DNA of 64,000 nt from Rosa chinensis (taxonomy: Eukaryota; Streptophyta; Magnoliopsida; Rosales; Rosaceae). Numbering within the stretch: position 1 is the stretch's first letter; each line of letters starts with the position of its first letter. Below the pieces are notes generated by a model. The model searched no databases, was not told the origin of the DNA, and saw only the letters and a list, made by a program, of their open reading frames with translations. This document shows, one piece after another, positions 1-11,406 of the stretch. A program made the position numbers and the translations under genes. Location: contig NC_037091.1 in assembly GCF_002994745.2 (NCBI RefSeq), forward strand, positions 8,471,001 through 8,535,000. Reading direction: 5' to 3'.

Positions 1-546
1 TCATTCATATTTTGCATCTCCAACCCCATTTAGTCAAAAGTCATATCAATTTCATAATTTTAATTATTTTAGATAATTATTTAACTACAATATGAATTTA
101 TATATCATACATAATAATCTTATATAATATATCGTCGTTTAAATTTTTTTTAGAAAATTTTATTTTATTTTTTCAAGTTCTCGTTTAAAACTACATTACT
201 TTATTATTAGCCATTAAATTTAATTCATCGCATTTTTCTGACTGTTAGATTAGAAATTAAGTAATTATATATTTATTTTTTTATTTTTGGTATCAATTAA
301 TTTTAGCCTTCCATTTTGAATCGAATTCATGATGAGTGAATTAGAGCCGCTCATTTTGAATAGTGGAAGGTGGGGCCCAGCCTTCTTCCCCTAAGCCATT
401 TTGGCTTTCTACCTTCATTCCTTAGTCATTTTGACTCAAGGTATGACTCAAAAGCCATTTTGACACCCTTTTGATTTGGGTTGGAGATGGTGAAAAAAAA
501 AGCCCCTTAGTCATTTTGGCTTTTGACTCCATTGTTGGAGATGCCC
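1..546. repeat. MITE, right part (left end outside window)
   Basis: The right end reads GACTCCATTGTTGGAGATGCCC, with repeated subterminal pieces on the theme of 'cattttggcttttgactc'. The same family occurs complete at 58471-58915, with matching ends and the same inner phrases (GGCTTTTGACTCCATT, TTGGAGATGCCC, gtggggcccag / gtgggccccag). There is no coding sequence. The start of the window lies inside the element, so its left end and target duplication cannot be judged. The superfamily is uncertain. Confidence 0.6.
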
Positions 547-1040
547 TTATAAATTATATTTTATTTGTCACTTTTCCAGTGTGGGATCTCTTCTCTCCAA
601 CACAACCCCTCACGTGCAACCTAGTTCTAGGTCTGCACGTGAAATAAATTAACAATTCAATTCCCACATTGGAAATTGGGACACAAGTCTTATATCGGAG
701 ACTTGGTCAATGTAACAATTCAAGGCCCACATCGGACACTTTGTTACAATCCAATAGAAATATTCCGATGAGAATATAAGAGACCCAAATTTGGGTCCAT
801 GATAATTAGAGAGGGACCCGCTCTGATACCATGATAGATATTAGTAAACTTGTGTGTTTCTATTCATCTTACACTCATGTTTATATAGGATTACAGATTG
901 TATACAAAAGGAAAACACTTAACACCTACACTAATCAACCCTATGATTGCAAGCTTGCAACCTTATCCTATCAATCAATCTTATCCTACAACTCAATCAA
1001 TCAATCAACAATTAATCTAAATTGCAACAGCTCAGCAACA
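547..1040 (-). mobile_element. LTR plus primer-binding site of a truncated retroelement
   Basis: On the minus strand a 209-bp LTR-like segment (832-1040) starts TGTTGCTGAG and ends ATATCTATCA, the canonical TG...CA. It is followed directly by TGGTATCAGAGCGGG (817-831), which complements initiator-Met tRNA and is the usual plant primer-binding site. The leader continues to about 547 with repeated 'cccacat(c/t)gga' phrases and ends against the MITE at 1-546. No gag, pol or second LTR was found. This is either a deleted Copia-like element or a TRIM; the sequence does not decide between them. Confidence 0.55.
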
Positions 1041-1208
1041 ATGAATAAAAACTTTGAAAATCAAATCGAATCAAACCGAACTGAATTAAATTGAATGGTT
1101 TTGGTTTAGTTTTGTTTTCGTCTTTTCAACCCCTTCAAAATTGGAATGAACCGAATTAAATTGTACTACTCAGGTTGTTTTGATTTTTTATTATTATTTA
1201 TATTTGGG

Positions 1209-1871
1209 AGATTCTATTCATACCTCCAAGATTGGTATTTGGACCTCCCTCTTTTTCCAAGTAATAGTTGACTTTGTCAACTCATATCAAATTACCAACA
1301 AGGACACAAAAAATGGGAGAAAAAAATAAAATAATAAGTCTTCAACTTGAAGAAAACTTTCTCCTCCAACATAAACCCTAAAATCATTAGCAACAGTCAT
1401 TCTCTATCTCTCAAACGTCAATCGTGGTGGTGAGATTCTACTCCCCGAGTCAGAGGTGAGACAGAATCTATCAACCTTAATACCTAGTTAGAAATTTATA
1501 CCTAGTTTTAGCTTCTTTTTCTGTCAGTTTTCTACTTAGAAATTTATACCAAGTTATCTAGTAGAAATTTGAGTATTTATGTTTGAACTTTGAACAATCA
1601 TAAGATGATTATGCACATTCATATGTTCTACAGTACCTAGCTAGCTTTGATAGAACTCGTCAACGTCACATGCACAAGTTCATGGAAGAAAGACTAAAAA
1701 ATACATATGGAATGAAAGAAACAAAATAGGAGCGACATTGCGACAAAATTACGTGAGAGAGAGAGACTACCAACTAAAGATTTTTTTTTTTCTTAAGGGA
1801 AAATAGGATTGTGAATTGTTCAAAAATTGAAGGAGGTCCATTTGCCAATTTCGGAGGTATGAATAGAATCT
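1209..1871. repeat. MITE with inverted ends AGATTCTATTCATACCTCC
   Basis: The left end AGATTCTATTCATACCTCC is mirrored by GGAGGTATGAATAGAATCT at the right. The next ~20 bases inside also pair with mismatches (ttggtatttggacctcc against ggaggtccatttgccaa). The element is about 660 bp and has no coding capacity. A second diverged right-end-like piece (ttggaggtatgaattgaagctcc) lies at about 2013-2035, suggesting a related or nested copy. No clear target duplication was identified. Confidence 0.6.
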
Positions 1872-2035
1872 AAAAAAAAAAAAAAAAAAAGACTTTTATG
1901 GATTTTATTGGGCAATGGGCATTTTGGAAAAATTAGGGAGGTATAGATAACATATTGGTTATTTGTAAAAGTAAATTGGAGGTGTATTAAGTGAGGAGGT
2001 CAAAATACTAATTTTGGAGGTATGAATTGAAGCTC

Positions 2036-2932
2036 CTTTTATATTTTATCATAGAAATTCTTATAAACGTTATCAATAGTGAAATTTATATTACTCTTAT
2101 AAAATTATCGAGTCAAATAACTTGATTAGTGCCCTTACAAAAGGGCTTTTTTTTTTTTACTAGAAGAACCAATACTCTTCTCATTCGAACAAAGAGATAT
2201 CTAAATTTCAAAATTGATCAATAAGATTTCCAGACATTCAAAAACACACCATCGAGCGCCCTACGACCAAATTTTATCATGACTCCGTTAAATGAAATCA
2301 CCTATTGCGCATTGATTAAAAAATGAGAGTTTTATTCTCCAAAATTGACAGAATATGTATGTACGTATACATTATAGTAAAGGTAAGAACATTAACAACT
2401 AAAGAACCTGTGGACAAGTTGATATATTGACCATATCACGTAGGACTTAGACACAAGTGACACACTGACAGTCTGACACACATCTAGAACATCTTGTTTA
2501 ATCCGTGCGGACAAGTTTAACCTAATACGTATTAAATTATGTAGACAAGTTTACTTAGCTATCCACGATTTTAATTATTTTCCTAGTGCATTAATTGATT
2601 GTTCCCTTGATTATTCTTCGATCCATTAATTTCTACTGCACATGGGTTCTCTATGGTTGAGAGATTCTTAATTTTCATGTCTGTAAGCAGTGAACGTACG
2701 TTGATGATGCCTCCCAAGGCTTAATTCTCTGCCTTCAGTTTTGACCGGGCCAATAACGGTTTTGGCTGCAGCAGAGGCTTTTCCTTGTAGTCTTATTCCC
2801 TCGATCATGAAACAAAAACAAAACAAAACATGGGATTGGTAATTCATTTCGCGAATGTATGAGATCGATCTGGTGTGCGTTGCAATTGAATATTGTTTCT
2901 TCCGGGCAAAGTTTAGTTGTCAGTTGTTAGGT
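2036..2932. other. Intergenic stretch, nothing recognised
   Basis: AT-rich DNA with no ORF of note, no inverted termini and no recognisable transposon remnant. Confidence 0.5.
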
Positions 2933-3820
2933 CTCATTTGGTTGTAGGAAAGTAAATTAGTTTATTGGTCTTTCTCATGCATGAGAAAGTAAATTTCTTA
3001 CTAGTTTCTCTACCAATGTCTGGAAACACCGGGAAAGTAATCGCAAAATGTATTTTACTTTCCTTTCCGATGTTTGGTTTGTGCATGAATAGGAAAGTAG
3101 GTAACATCAATTTTCCAATAATATCTTTATCAAAACATAAACAATTCAAGATTCAAAAATTTAATGGATAAATTGGTAATAACAACTATTAAAATAATAT
3201 TTAGAGTAGGTAATTAATGTGCAATTAATGCAGAGAAAATATGAGGGAAAATAAATCTCATGGGGTGTGGGAGGATCTATTTTCCCCCCTATTTTTCCTT
3301 CATGCAGGAAAGTTGTTCATTTCCTTGAGAAACAATTTTTAGATTCACCCCTAGGGTGAACGAGCATATCCACCCTCGTTGTTGATTAACATATTTTTAC
3401 CTAATTAATTTATAATCCAATGATATATATCTTAAATTATCTTTTAAAGATCATTTCTGTAAAAAATCAATCAAATCAGAAATCGTTTAATTATCTAATT
3501 GAATCAAACAAATGGATGGTTCTAACAACATTTACTACTACTACTACTACGATGAACCGTCCATGTATTTCATAGAAATGAATAACTAAAAAGTCTTCAA
3601 TTTGATTGATTTTATACAGAGCTAATCTTTGTATTACGTTATATAACATGAATGGTTGGATTAGAAAATTATAAAGTTATTATGCGTCAATCGCAAGAGA
3701 GGGTGAATATGATCATTCACCCAAGGGGTGAACCTAAAAATTGTTCTTCCTTGAGTGTGCCAAACACAAGAAATGATCAACTTTATTTTCCCAACATTTC
3801 TATTCCGCCAATCAAACGAG
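2933..3820. repeat. MITE-like repeat hosting a second MITE
   Basis: The left end CTCATTTGGTTGTAGGAAAG is mirrored imperfectly at the right by the reverse complement CTCGTTTGATTGGCGGAATAG. Without the inserted element at 3330-3746 and one copy of its target duplication, the host repeat is about 460 bp. The short ORFs at 2934-3171 and 3652-3849 are chance reading frames in this repeat. The outer boundary call is moderate because the termini pair imperfectly. Confidence 0.45.
3330..3746. repeat. MITE with ~45-bp TIRs and 9-bp target duplication
   Basis: The left terminus begins AAACAATTTTTAGATTCACC and the right terminus reads as its inverse, with about 45 bp pairing at roughly 85 percent by eye. 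The element is flanked on both sides by TTCCTTGAG (3321-3329 and 3747-3755). A 9-bp duplication with long TIRs is the usual signature of Mutator-derived MITEs. It sits inside the repeat at 2933-3820. Confidence 0.75.
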
Positions 3821-4899
3821 GTAGAGTATGCGGTAAAAAATATGAATGAAAGAAGTTAAAATTCTGCTTTTCTTTTCAAAATGAATGCGCTAGCTCATGC
3901 GTGTTTGCATGTAGATAGCTGACGTTAACCTGAACTCGCATGCAGTGAATGCAAAGTTAGCTAAACCCTAAGACAGAAACAGTTAATAAAGCCTTAAATT
4001 CTATGTATCCACCTTTCTCTACTGGACCTAATTTCTGTGATGAGTTGGAAGCAAGACTATATATGAATATACACAGTACACAAGGTACGTCGTTCTATAA
4101 AATTGTGATAGAGAAGAATTACTTGCTTGGCTTGAAATTAAAGAGGTAGTGAACTAAGTTCGATCACTCGTTTCAGGTCAAGCGCTCCGGTCACGAAAGA
4201 AAAATAAACAATGAACAAAAGGTTAAAGGTAGTAAATAACAAATATAACTATCACTAAGGTTGCTAGGAAAAGATGATCGAAGGAGCCATCAGACATCAG
4301 CCACTGACTGAATAATGCATGTTTACAATGGATAAAGTATGAGTAAATAGCGATGAAAGTTGCTCAAAAGGGACAGATATTACAGAAGAAATTCAGAGCC
4401 ATCAACTAAATGACCAAGGCACTAATGAAGAAATTAAGAGCCATCATCATCAATAACACATCAAATTAAGAAAGTGGGATCACTGGGGTAAACATTAAAA
4501 AAATTGGGAAATGAAATTCACACTCTCTATTTTATAATCGACACTTCATATTTGCTTTTTTAGTATCTTAAGTTTTGTACTGTGAAATGTAAATATGTAA
4601 TGTTAAGATACTAAAAAAAGAAACATAAAGGGTATAAATTTCACTTTTCAAAATTAAACAGATGCATGGAAAATTGACTAAAAACTGTATTTGGATATAT
4701 GGATGGTTGATTTCTAACTCCACATAAAATCACTTTTCAAGAATAATAACATGGTTGATTTCTAAATCCACATAAAATCAAACATGGACTTCGTACCACA
4801 TATATTTAGTCCACCAAATAACAGTTAATTAATGGCCCTTAATTAATGGAGTGTATTCCATGCACCGTATTTTTTTAGAGATTAAAATAACTGACAGTG
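3821..4899. other. Intergenic, with one small inverted repeat
   Basis: No gene was recognised. At about 4505-4660 there is a short MITE-like foldback: 'ttttttagtatctta' near 4557 pairs with 'taagatactaaaaaaa' near 4603, and outer arms around 'gaaattcacac' / 'aaatttcac' also pair. The rest is unremarkable AT-rich sequence. Confidence 0.4.
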
Positions 4900-5047
4900 C
4901 ACTGTCGGTGCATACAATTCTCTCCACTTAATTAATCAAGCAAATGCACTCAAATACAAATACACTGTCGGTGCATACAATCCTCTCCACTTAATTAATC
5001 AAGCAAATGCACTCAAATACAAATACACTGTCGGTGCATACAATCCT
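4900..5047. repeat. Tandem repeat, 63-bp period
   Basis: The phrase CACTGTCGGTGCATACAAT occurs at 4900, 4963 and 5026, giving an exact 63-bp period with two full units and a partial third. The units are almost identical. Confidence 0.85.
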
Positions 5048-5381
5048 CTCCACTTAATTAATCTAGTGACTTGGTGGATAAATCAGTATCACCCAGTCAA
5101 GTCAACAATGTTATTGCTCTCATATTCAATGTACCATGACCAAGCTTTGCTGCAAGCTTTTTCAACATAATTGCCCCACTTTTCCTTTTCCAAGCCTCTT
5201 TTCAGTTTCTACTAATCAAATAGCAAGTCTCTTTACCAAGTCGTTGTCTTATAGGGGTACACCGCCTTAAATAACTTGGAAGTTTTTCTTTTGCGATATA
5301 TGTTAAATTAAAGTCATATTAATTAAGCTTTGAAACTTCTTTGAAACTTTTTTTTTAATCTTTCATATTAATTAAAGTCGT

Positions 5382-5423
5382 ATTACTTACATCACACTTC
5401 AGTTTAAGTGTGATGTAAGTAAT
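5382..5423. repeat. Perfect 18-bp hairpin
   Basis: ATTACTTACATCACACTT (5382-5399) is followed by a six-base loop and then its exact reverse complement (5406-5423). It lies about 85 bp left of the foldback element at 5509. It may be the end of another small inverted-repeat element; no target duplication was found. Confidence 0.8.
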
Positions 5424-5508
5424 GGAAGTACCCCTCAAATACTTTTTGCTTGATTCTGAGGAAGTATGTAATGTATACCCGAGCGTAGAATTACTATCTA
5501 TAAATGTA

Positions 5509-5741
5509 GGATTAATTTCAGTGTATCCCCTTAAGGTTTGGAGGTGTCATCATTTCACCCCCTCTACTTTCAATTTTGAATTTTTACCCCCCAAACTTTC
5601 CAATTTCAATCAGCCGTGTCCAATTTCTACTATTCTGTCCAAATTGGACGTTAAGTCTGACCATTGAGGGCTAAAATGGTCATTTCAACATAAAAAAAAT
5701 TAAAAAAATTTATTTTTCTGTTTTTTTTTCCTGTTTCTTCG

Positions 5742-5789
<48 letters not shown>

Positions 5790-6643
5790 TATTTTGTCTT
5801 CAACCTATACACCACAAGTTATAATAGGTTTATAAAAACAAAAAAATACTCTAAGTGGTTGAAAGCTGCTCGCTGGTCTACGATATTTGTGATATATCTC
5901 CGATAAAGTGAAGAATTTTAGGATATATCCCCAATAAAGTGAAGAAATATTTGTAAATAATTTTACACTTTATCTGTATATCCACAATAAAGTGAAAAAA
6001 TATATGTGTAAAATCATTTTTGGTCTACGATATTTGTGATATATCTCTAATAAAGTGAAGAATTTTAGGATATATCCCAAATAAAGTGAAGAAATATCTA
6101 TAAAAAATGATTTTACACTTTATCTGTAAATATTTGTATATCCCCAATAAAGTGAAGAAATATCTGTGTAAAATCATTTTTTACAGATATTTATTTACAG
6201 ATAAAGTATAAAATTATTTTTTACAGATATTTCTTCACTTTATTAGGGATATATCGTAAAATTCTTCACTTTATTGGAGATATATCACAAATATCGTAGA
6301 CCAGCGAGCGGCTTTCAATTACCTAGAGTATTTTTTTTTTTTTTTATAAACCTATTATAACTTGTGGTGTATAGGTTGAAGACAATTTTTTAAAAAACAA
6401 AAAAACAAAAAAACGGAAGAAAAAAAAATAATTTTTTTTATTTTTATTTTTTATTTTTTTTATGTTGAAATGACCATTTTAGCCCTCACGGGTCAGACTT
6501 AACGTCCAATTTGGACGGAATAGTAGAAATTTGACACGACTGATTGAAATTGGAAAGTTTGGGGGGTAAAAATTCAAAATTGAAAGTAAAGGGGGTGAAA
6601 TAATGACATCCCCAAACCTCAGGGGGTAAACTGAAATTAATCC
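5509..6643. mobile_element. Foldback / Mutator-like MITE with 9-bp TSD
   Basis: The element starts GGATTAATTTCAGT and ends ACTGAAATTAATCC, flanked by identical ATAAATGTA (5500-5508 and 6644-6652). The two halves are inverted copies almost throughout: an outer arm with 'ccattttagccct' phrases, then an arm around 'tatacaccacaagttataataggttt', then a centre of short direct and inverted repeats built on 'gatatatccccaataaagtgaagaa'. The left arm carries an (ATT)n run at about 5743-5789. There is no coding capacity. The 9-bp duplication and long arms suggest Mutator mobilisation in trans. Confidence 0.8.
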
Positions 6644-6998
6644 ATAAATGTATTACGTCACTCTACAGGTTTTTTTTTCCTTCATATTTTTGGCTCAATC
6701 GACAGCGATTCAGTGTTGTGGTTGAGATCGATCACCTTGTTTTCACCCTTTTCCGAACGTAGGTATTGTATCTCATGACAGACCATGCTATATCTCGCAA
6801 AGTTGTTGTATGCTCTTAGTTCATTGTCAACGTACATACATGGAGGCCAAACTAATCACCGAACTGAAAGAGTGTAGTTCGAGGCGATTCCCGATTTCCG
6901 GTGTGAAAATGCCCACCTGTAGTTTAGAATGTACGTACAATCACTAGCCACGTACAGTGTGATTAAGCCGGCCTTCTAAGGCTTGAGAAAGTTAGGTG
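6644..6998. other. Short intergenic stretch before the Copia element
   Basis: No gene or repeat was recognised. It ends with AGGTG (6994-6998), the left copy of the Copia target duplication. Confidence 0.5.
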
Positions 6999-7177
6999 AG
7001 TAGAAAAGAATACTTCAATTCAGGGTTAATTCAATAATTCTATTCATCCCACAATGGGGATATATATACAAATACAAAGGAGTAGTCTAACTCTAATAGG
7101 AAACAATCTTTCCATAATTACAGGATATTCTAATTAAATAAAATCCTAATTACATACAGATTTACAGCGATTCTACA
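6999..7177 (-). repeat. 3' LTR of the Copia element
   Basis: A 179-bp LTR. It differs from the other copy at three positions found by reading the two side by side (aaggag/aatgag, caatcttt/caattttt, gattct/gatttt), about 1.7 percent divergence. Confidence 0.9.
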
Positions 7178-7184
7178 CTCCCCC

Positions 7185-10100
7185 TCAAGTTGGTGCATAG
7201 ATGTCTATCATGCCCAACTTGTCAACCGAGCTGTCAAATACCTTCCTGGACACTCCTTTAGTAAGAACATCAGCTAATTGCTCCTCTGAGTTTACAAATG
7301 GAAAGCGAATAACCTTTATGTCAAGATTTTCTTTAATAAAATGACGGTCAACCTCCACATGCTTTGTTCTATCATGCTGAACTGGATTATGTGCAATCTC
7401 AATGGCAGCTGTATTATCACAATGCAAATCCATAGGCTTTTTAAGCTTGTAACCCAGGTCCTTCAAGACATTACGAATACACAATATTTCACATACTCCA
7501 TGTGCCATACCTCGGAACTCAGCTTCTGCACTTGATCTGACAACGACTTTTTGCTTTTTGCTACGCCAAGTGACAAGGTTCCCTCTAACAAAAGTGAAGT
7601 ACCCAGATGTAGAACGTCTGTCCGTTTTATCACCAGCCCAATCTGCATCTGTGTACCCAACAACTTCCAATTCATCTTTTTTTTGAAACAGTAACCCTTT
7701 ACCTGGCGCCTTCTTCAAGTACCTCAAAATACGAAAGACTACATCCATATGCTCTTCACTAGGACAATGCATAAATTTACTAACAACACTCACAGCATAA
7801 GCAATATCAGGTCTAGTATGTGAAAGATAAATCAACCTTCCTACAAGACGTTGATACCTCCCTTTATCAGTTGGCACTTGATCAGGATAGATAGCAAGTC
7901 TGTGATTCATCGCAATGGGTGTCTCGATGGGTCGGCAGTCCAGCATCCCCCTTTCAGCAAGTAAATCAAGAACATATTTCCTCTGTGAAAGTGAAATCCC
8001 CTTTTTAGACCTTGCAACTTCAATACCCAAAAAATACTTTTGTTGTCCCAGATCCTTCATTTCAAACTCCTTTGACAAATACTTTTGCAATTCATTTATC
8101 TCCTTCGGATCATCTCCTGTAACAATCATGTCATCAACATACACAATAAGAGCTGTAATCTTACCATTCTTGCGCTTGATGAACAAGGTATGGTCAGAAT
8201 TGCTCTGTCTATATCCAAAGGCTTTCATGGACTTTGAAAATCTTCCAAACCAAGCTCTTGGAGACTGCTTTAGGCCATACAAAGACTTCTTCAATTTACA
8301 CACCTTGCCAACATCACTTGGGTAATTCTTAACACCTGGGGGCATATCCATGTACACTTCTTCCTCCAAATTCCCATTAAGAAACGCATTCTTCACATCA
8401 AACTGGTGCAAGGGCTAATCTTTGTTTGCTGCAAGTGAGATTAGAATCCAGACAGTATTAATCTTTGTCACAGGTGCAAAAGTCTCCTCATAATCAATCC
8501 CATAGCGTTGTGTATATCCTTTGGCAACCAACCTCGCTTTGTATCTATTAATAGTTCCATCTGCATTAAGCTTCACAGTAAATACCCAACGACATCCTAC
8601 AGTCTTCTTTCCAACCGGCATAGGTACTAGCTCCCATGTTGCATTTTTCTGAAGAGCTTCCAATTCTTCATTCATCGCCTTGGTCCATTTTGGATTCGTC
8701 AATGCATCCTGCACGTTACTAGGAATAGATACAGTAGATAATTGATTAACAACAAATGCATGTGACCCAGAAATCCTATGGTTAGACATAAAATTAGCTA
8801 TAGGGTATTTAGCTTTGGCTTTGATATCTGGTTCATATTGTTTCTTAGGAATTCCCTTGGTAACCCTTTGTGATTGCCTAGGTTCGACACTTTCTAACCT
8901 AGAAAACTCATTAAAGTTTAGGGGTACCTGAGGTGGATCATTCTGACTGGGATCTTCAGTTGGTGAGGCAGAAGGGGGAATATCTTGTGTGTGAGCTTCA
9001 GATACGTCTTGATTTTGTTTCAAATTATCCAGAAAAGTCGTCTCTTCTGTCTCGGAATTCACAACGCTCTGTTCGGCAGTTTCAGCAGTTGCATTCTCTG
9101 TTTCAGAATTCATAAACACTCTGTTCGGCAGTCGCATTCCTTTTTCGGAATTCACAACACTCCGTTCGGCAGTTGCATTTTCTGTTTCAGAATTTACAAC
9201 ACTCTGTTAGGCAGTCGCATTCCTTGTTTCGGAATTTCTACCTTCAAATCGTTCCTCCAAATCTTCCAAGTCTTCAAAAACATCAAAATCAATAATAGAA
9301 CAAGGATTCCCTTCATAACCTCTCTCCCCCTGAAGGGAAGACTGAGAAGTTCCTCCTGAGTAATATGGCTCTGATTCATGGAATGAGACATCAAGAGATA
9401 TATGTATAGTGCCAGTAAGAGGATCATAACATCGATAACCCTTCTGGAAGTCAGGATAACCAACAAATATACACTTACGGGCACGGGGATCAAGCTTGCT
9501 ACGTTGAGGCTTGGGAATATGAACATAAGTTGTGCACCCAAACACCCGGGGCTCCAAATTAGGCATAGAAGGGATGGTCAAAAGTGTATGAAGCTTCTGA
9601 TGAGGATTCTAAAACTCAATCACCCGGGAAGGAGTACGGTTGATAAGATATGCTGCTGATTTCACTGCTTCACCCCAATAGGACCGAGGTACATTCATGC
9701 CAAATAAGGAAGCACGAACAACTTCCATCAACTGCCTGTTCTTCCGTTCTGCTAAACCATTCTGTTGAGGAGTATAAGAATTGGAGGTTTGATGACGAAT
9801 TCCATGTGACCGGCAAAACTCAATCATAGGGCCATTCACAAACTCTCCACCATTGTCAGACTGAAACACTCTGATGGATTGTTGATACTGAGTTGCCACC
9901 ATTTTGTGAAATTCGGTAAACATTCCAAATACATCACTCTTATTCTTCAGTAATGACACCCATGTCATGCGAGTGCAATCATCAATAAATGTTACAAAAT
10001 ACCGAGCTCCAGAAAGAGAAGGAATTTTCGCAGGACCCCAGACATCGGAGTAAATCTTCATAAAAGGAACAGGACTTTTATTAAGACTTGGTGAATATGA

Positions 10101-11024
10101 AATACGGTGACTCTTGGCCAGTTCACAGATGTCACAGTGGAAATCCAAATCACTAACAACTGAAAACAATTGAGGTTGCAGCTTCTTAAGATAACGAAAG
10201 GATAGATGACCTAAACGGCGATGCCATAACCATACAGCTTCCTTCGCATTCTCTATCCCGTTGATCTGATTAGCTTGTCCCAAAAGATGCTTCTGTTTCT
10301 TTCCAGTCTCTGTCAGATCCAGATAGTATAATTTCCCCCTTCTAACACCATAACCAAGAATTCGTCGAGTCAGAATGTCCTGAAACACACAGAAAGACGG
10401 ATAGAAGGTCACAATACATGCAAGAGCTAAAATAACTTGACCAACAGACAGGAGATTATAAGCTAGTGATGGAACAACTAAGACAGATTCAAGGGTTAAG
10501 GTATCAGATAAAGCAATAGAACCTTCTCCGGTGACCGGAGTTGGAGTACCATCAGCAGTAGAGACAACGTCTTGAGGGGAAAGTCTAAGGTTTTTCACAA
10601 GACTTGGGTCATTGGTCATATGGTCAGATGCACCTGTATCAATTATCCATGTACTATTAAAAGTAACGTTACCCTTCATACCTGACTGCGCTACATTAGC
10701 GGAGGCATTGTCTACGTAAACTTCCTCTTTAGTAGCAACAGCGGCCTTGCCCAGATTCTTTCACGGTTTCTTGGTGAAGTCCCACCAATCAGGATAACCA
10801 ATCACTTCATAGCACCGCTCCTTGCTATGACCTAATTCCCCACAGATAATGCACCTTTTGTTTGCATATGGATTTGGTTTACCTAGAGGACGGTGTGGAG
10901 AAGGTCCTAAGAAGCCTGGAGGAGGACCCTGTTTGCGTTGGGCCATAATAGAAAATTCGGTAGTTACCGAATGCCCCATAGCCTGTTTCTCTGATTGCAT
11001 CATTGAGAAATTCATGATTTTCAC
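7185..11024 (-). pseudogene. Copia gag-pol polyprotein with four in-frame stops
   Basis: One reading frame runs the whole length (about 1280 codons) with no frameshift, interrupted by stops at 10761-10763 (TGA), 9609-9611 (TAG), 9207-9209 (TAA) and 8415-8417 (TAG). In order it shows a gag remnant with a CCHC knuckle (CIICGELGHSKERC, near 10870-10830), aspartic protease (WIIDTGASDHMT, near 10650), the integrase zinc domain (HRRLGH...CDICELAK), the integrase core (FIDDCTR, SDNGGEF, QQNGLAERKN), RT (VYVDDMIVTGDD, near 8130) and RNase H (YTDADWAGDKTDRRSTSGY). At the last stop the neighbouring residues show that a Trp of the RT segment is hit. Dead as written, but the domains are well preserved. 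Confidence 0.92.
9045..9240 (-). repeat. ~42-45-bp tandem repeat in the IN-RT linker
   Basis: The phrase 'ctctgttcggcagt(c/t)gcatt' recurs about every 40-50 bp, with roughly 4.5 copies. On the coding strand it gives repeated NSET-type and LPNRV-type peptides in the hinge between integrase and RT. One repeat unit carries the TAA stop at 9207 (ttaggc where sister units have ttcggc). Confidence 0.75.
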
Positions 11025-11222
11025 AAGATTGGATTTTCAAGGGCTTCAAGATGGATATGAATGTTTTGGAAAAAAAGGTAGGGTGATGGTGGTTTGAAAT
11101 TCAGGATGGTTTGATTTCAACGGTGGTGGTACGCAGCGGTTTGTGGTATTCTTCGGGATTCAGGGTTCAGGATTCAAAGGATGCAGCGCAAGTTCAAATG
11201 ATTGAACTAGGCTTTGATACCA

Positions 11223-11401
11223 AGTAGAAAAGAATACTTCAATTCAGGGTTAATTCAATAATTCTATTCATCCCACAATGGGGATATATATACAAATACA
11301 AATGAGTAGTCTAACTCTAATAGGAAACAATTTTTCCATAATTACAGGATATTCTAATTAAATAAAATCCTAATTACATACAGATTTACAGCGATTTTAC
11401 A
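11223..11401 (-). repeat. 5' LTR of the Copia element
   Basis: A 179-bp copy matching 6999-7177. It is followed on the minus strand by the primer-binding site and a ~185-bp leader. It ends next to the right target duplication AGGTG. Confidence 0.9.
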
Positions 11402-11406
11402 AGGTG

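Larger units (their letters stand above)
6999..11401 (-). mobile_element. Copia LTR retrotransposon, nearly complete, gag truncated
   Basis: Two 179-bp direct repeats flank a minus-strand gag-pol region. The target duplication is AGGTG (6994-6998 and 11402-11406). The primer-binding site TGGTATCAAAGC lies directly inside the 5' LTR (11222-11211; one mismatch to the usual Met-tRNA site). The polypurine tract CTTGAGGGGGAG lies next to the 3' LTR (7178-7189). The LTR termini are TG...CT instead of TG...CA. The order protease, integrase, RT, RNase H is that of Ty1/Copia. Only about 90 residues of gag remain, so the element could not build particles alone even without its stop codons. Confidence 0.93.

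Noticed and set aside
4900..5047. CRISPR-like array
   Set aside because: The 63-bp units are contiguous without unique spacers; this is an ordinary tandem repeat in plant DNA.
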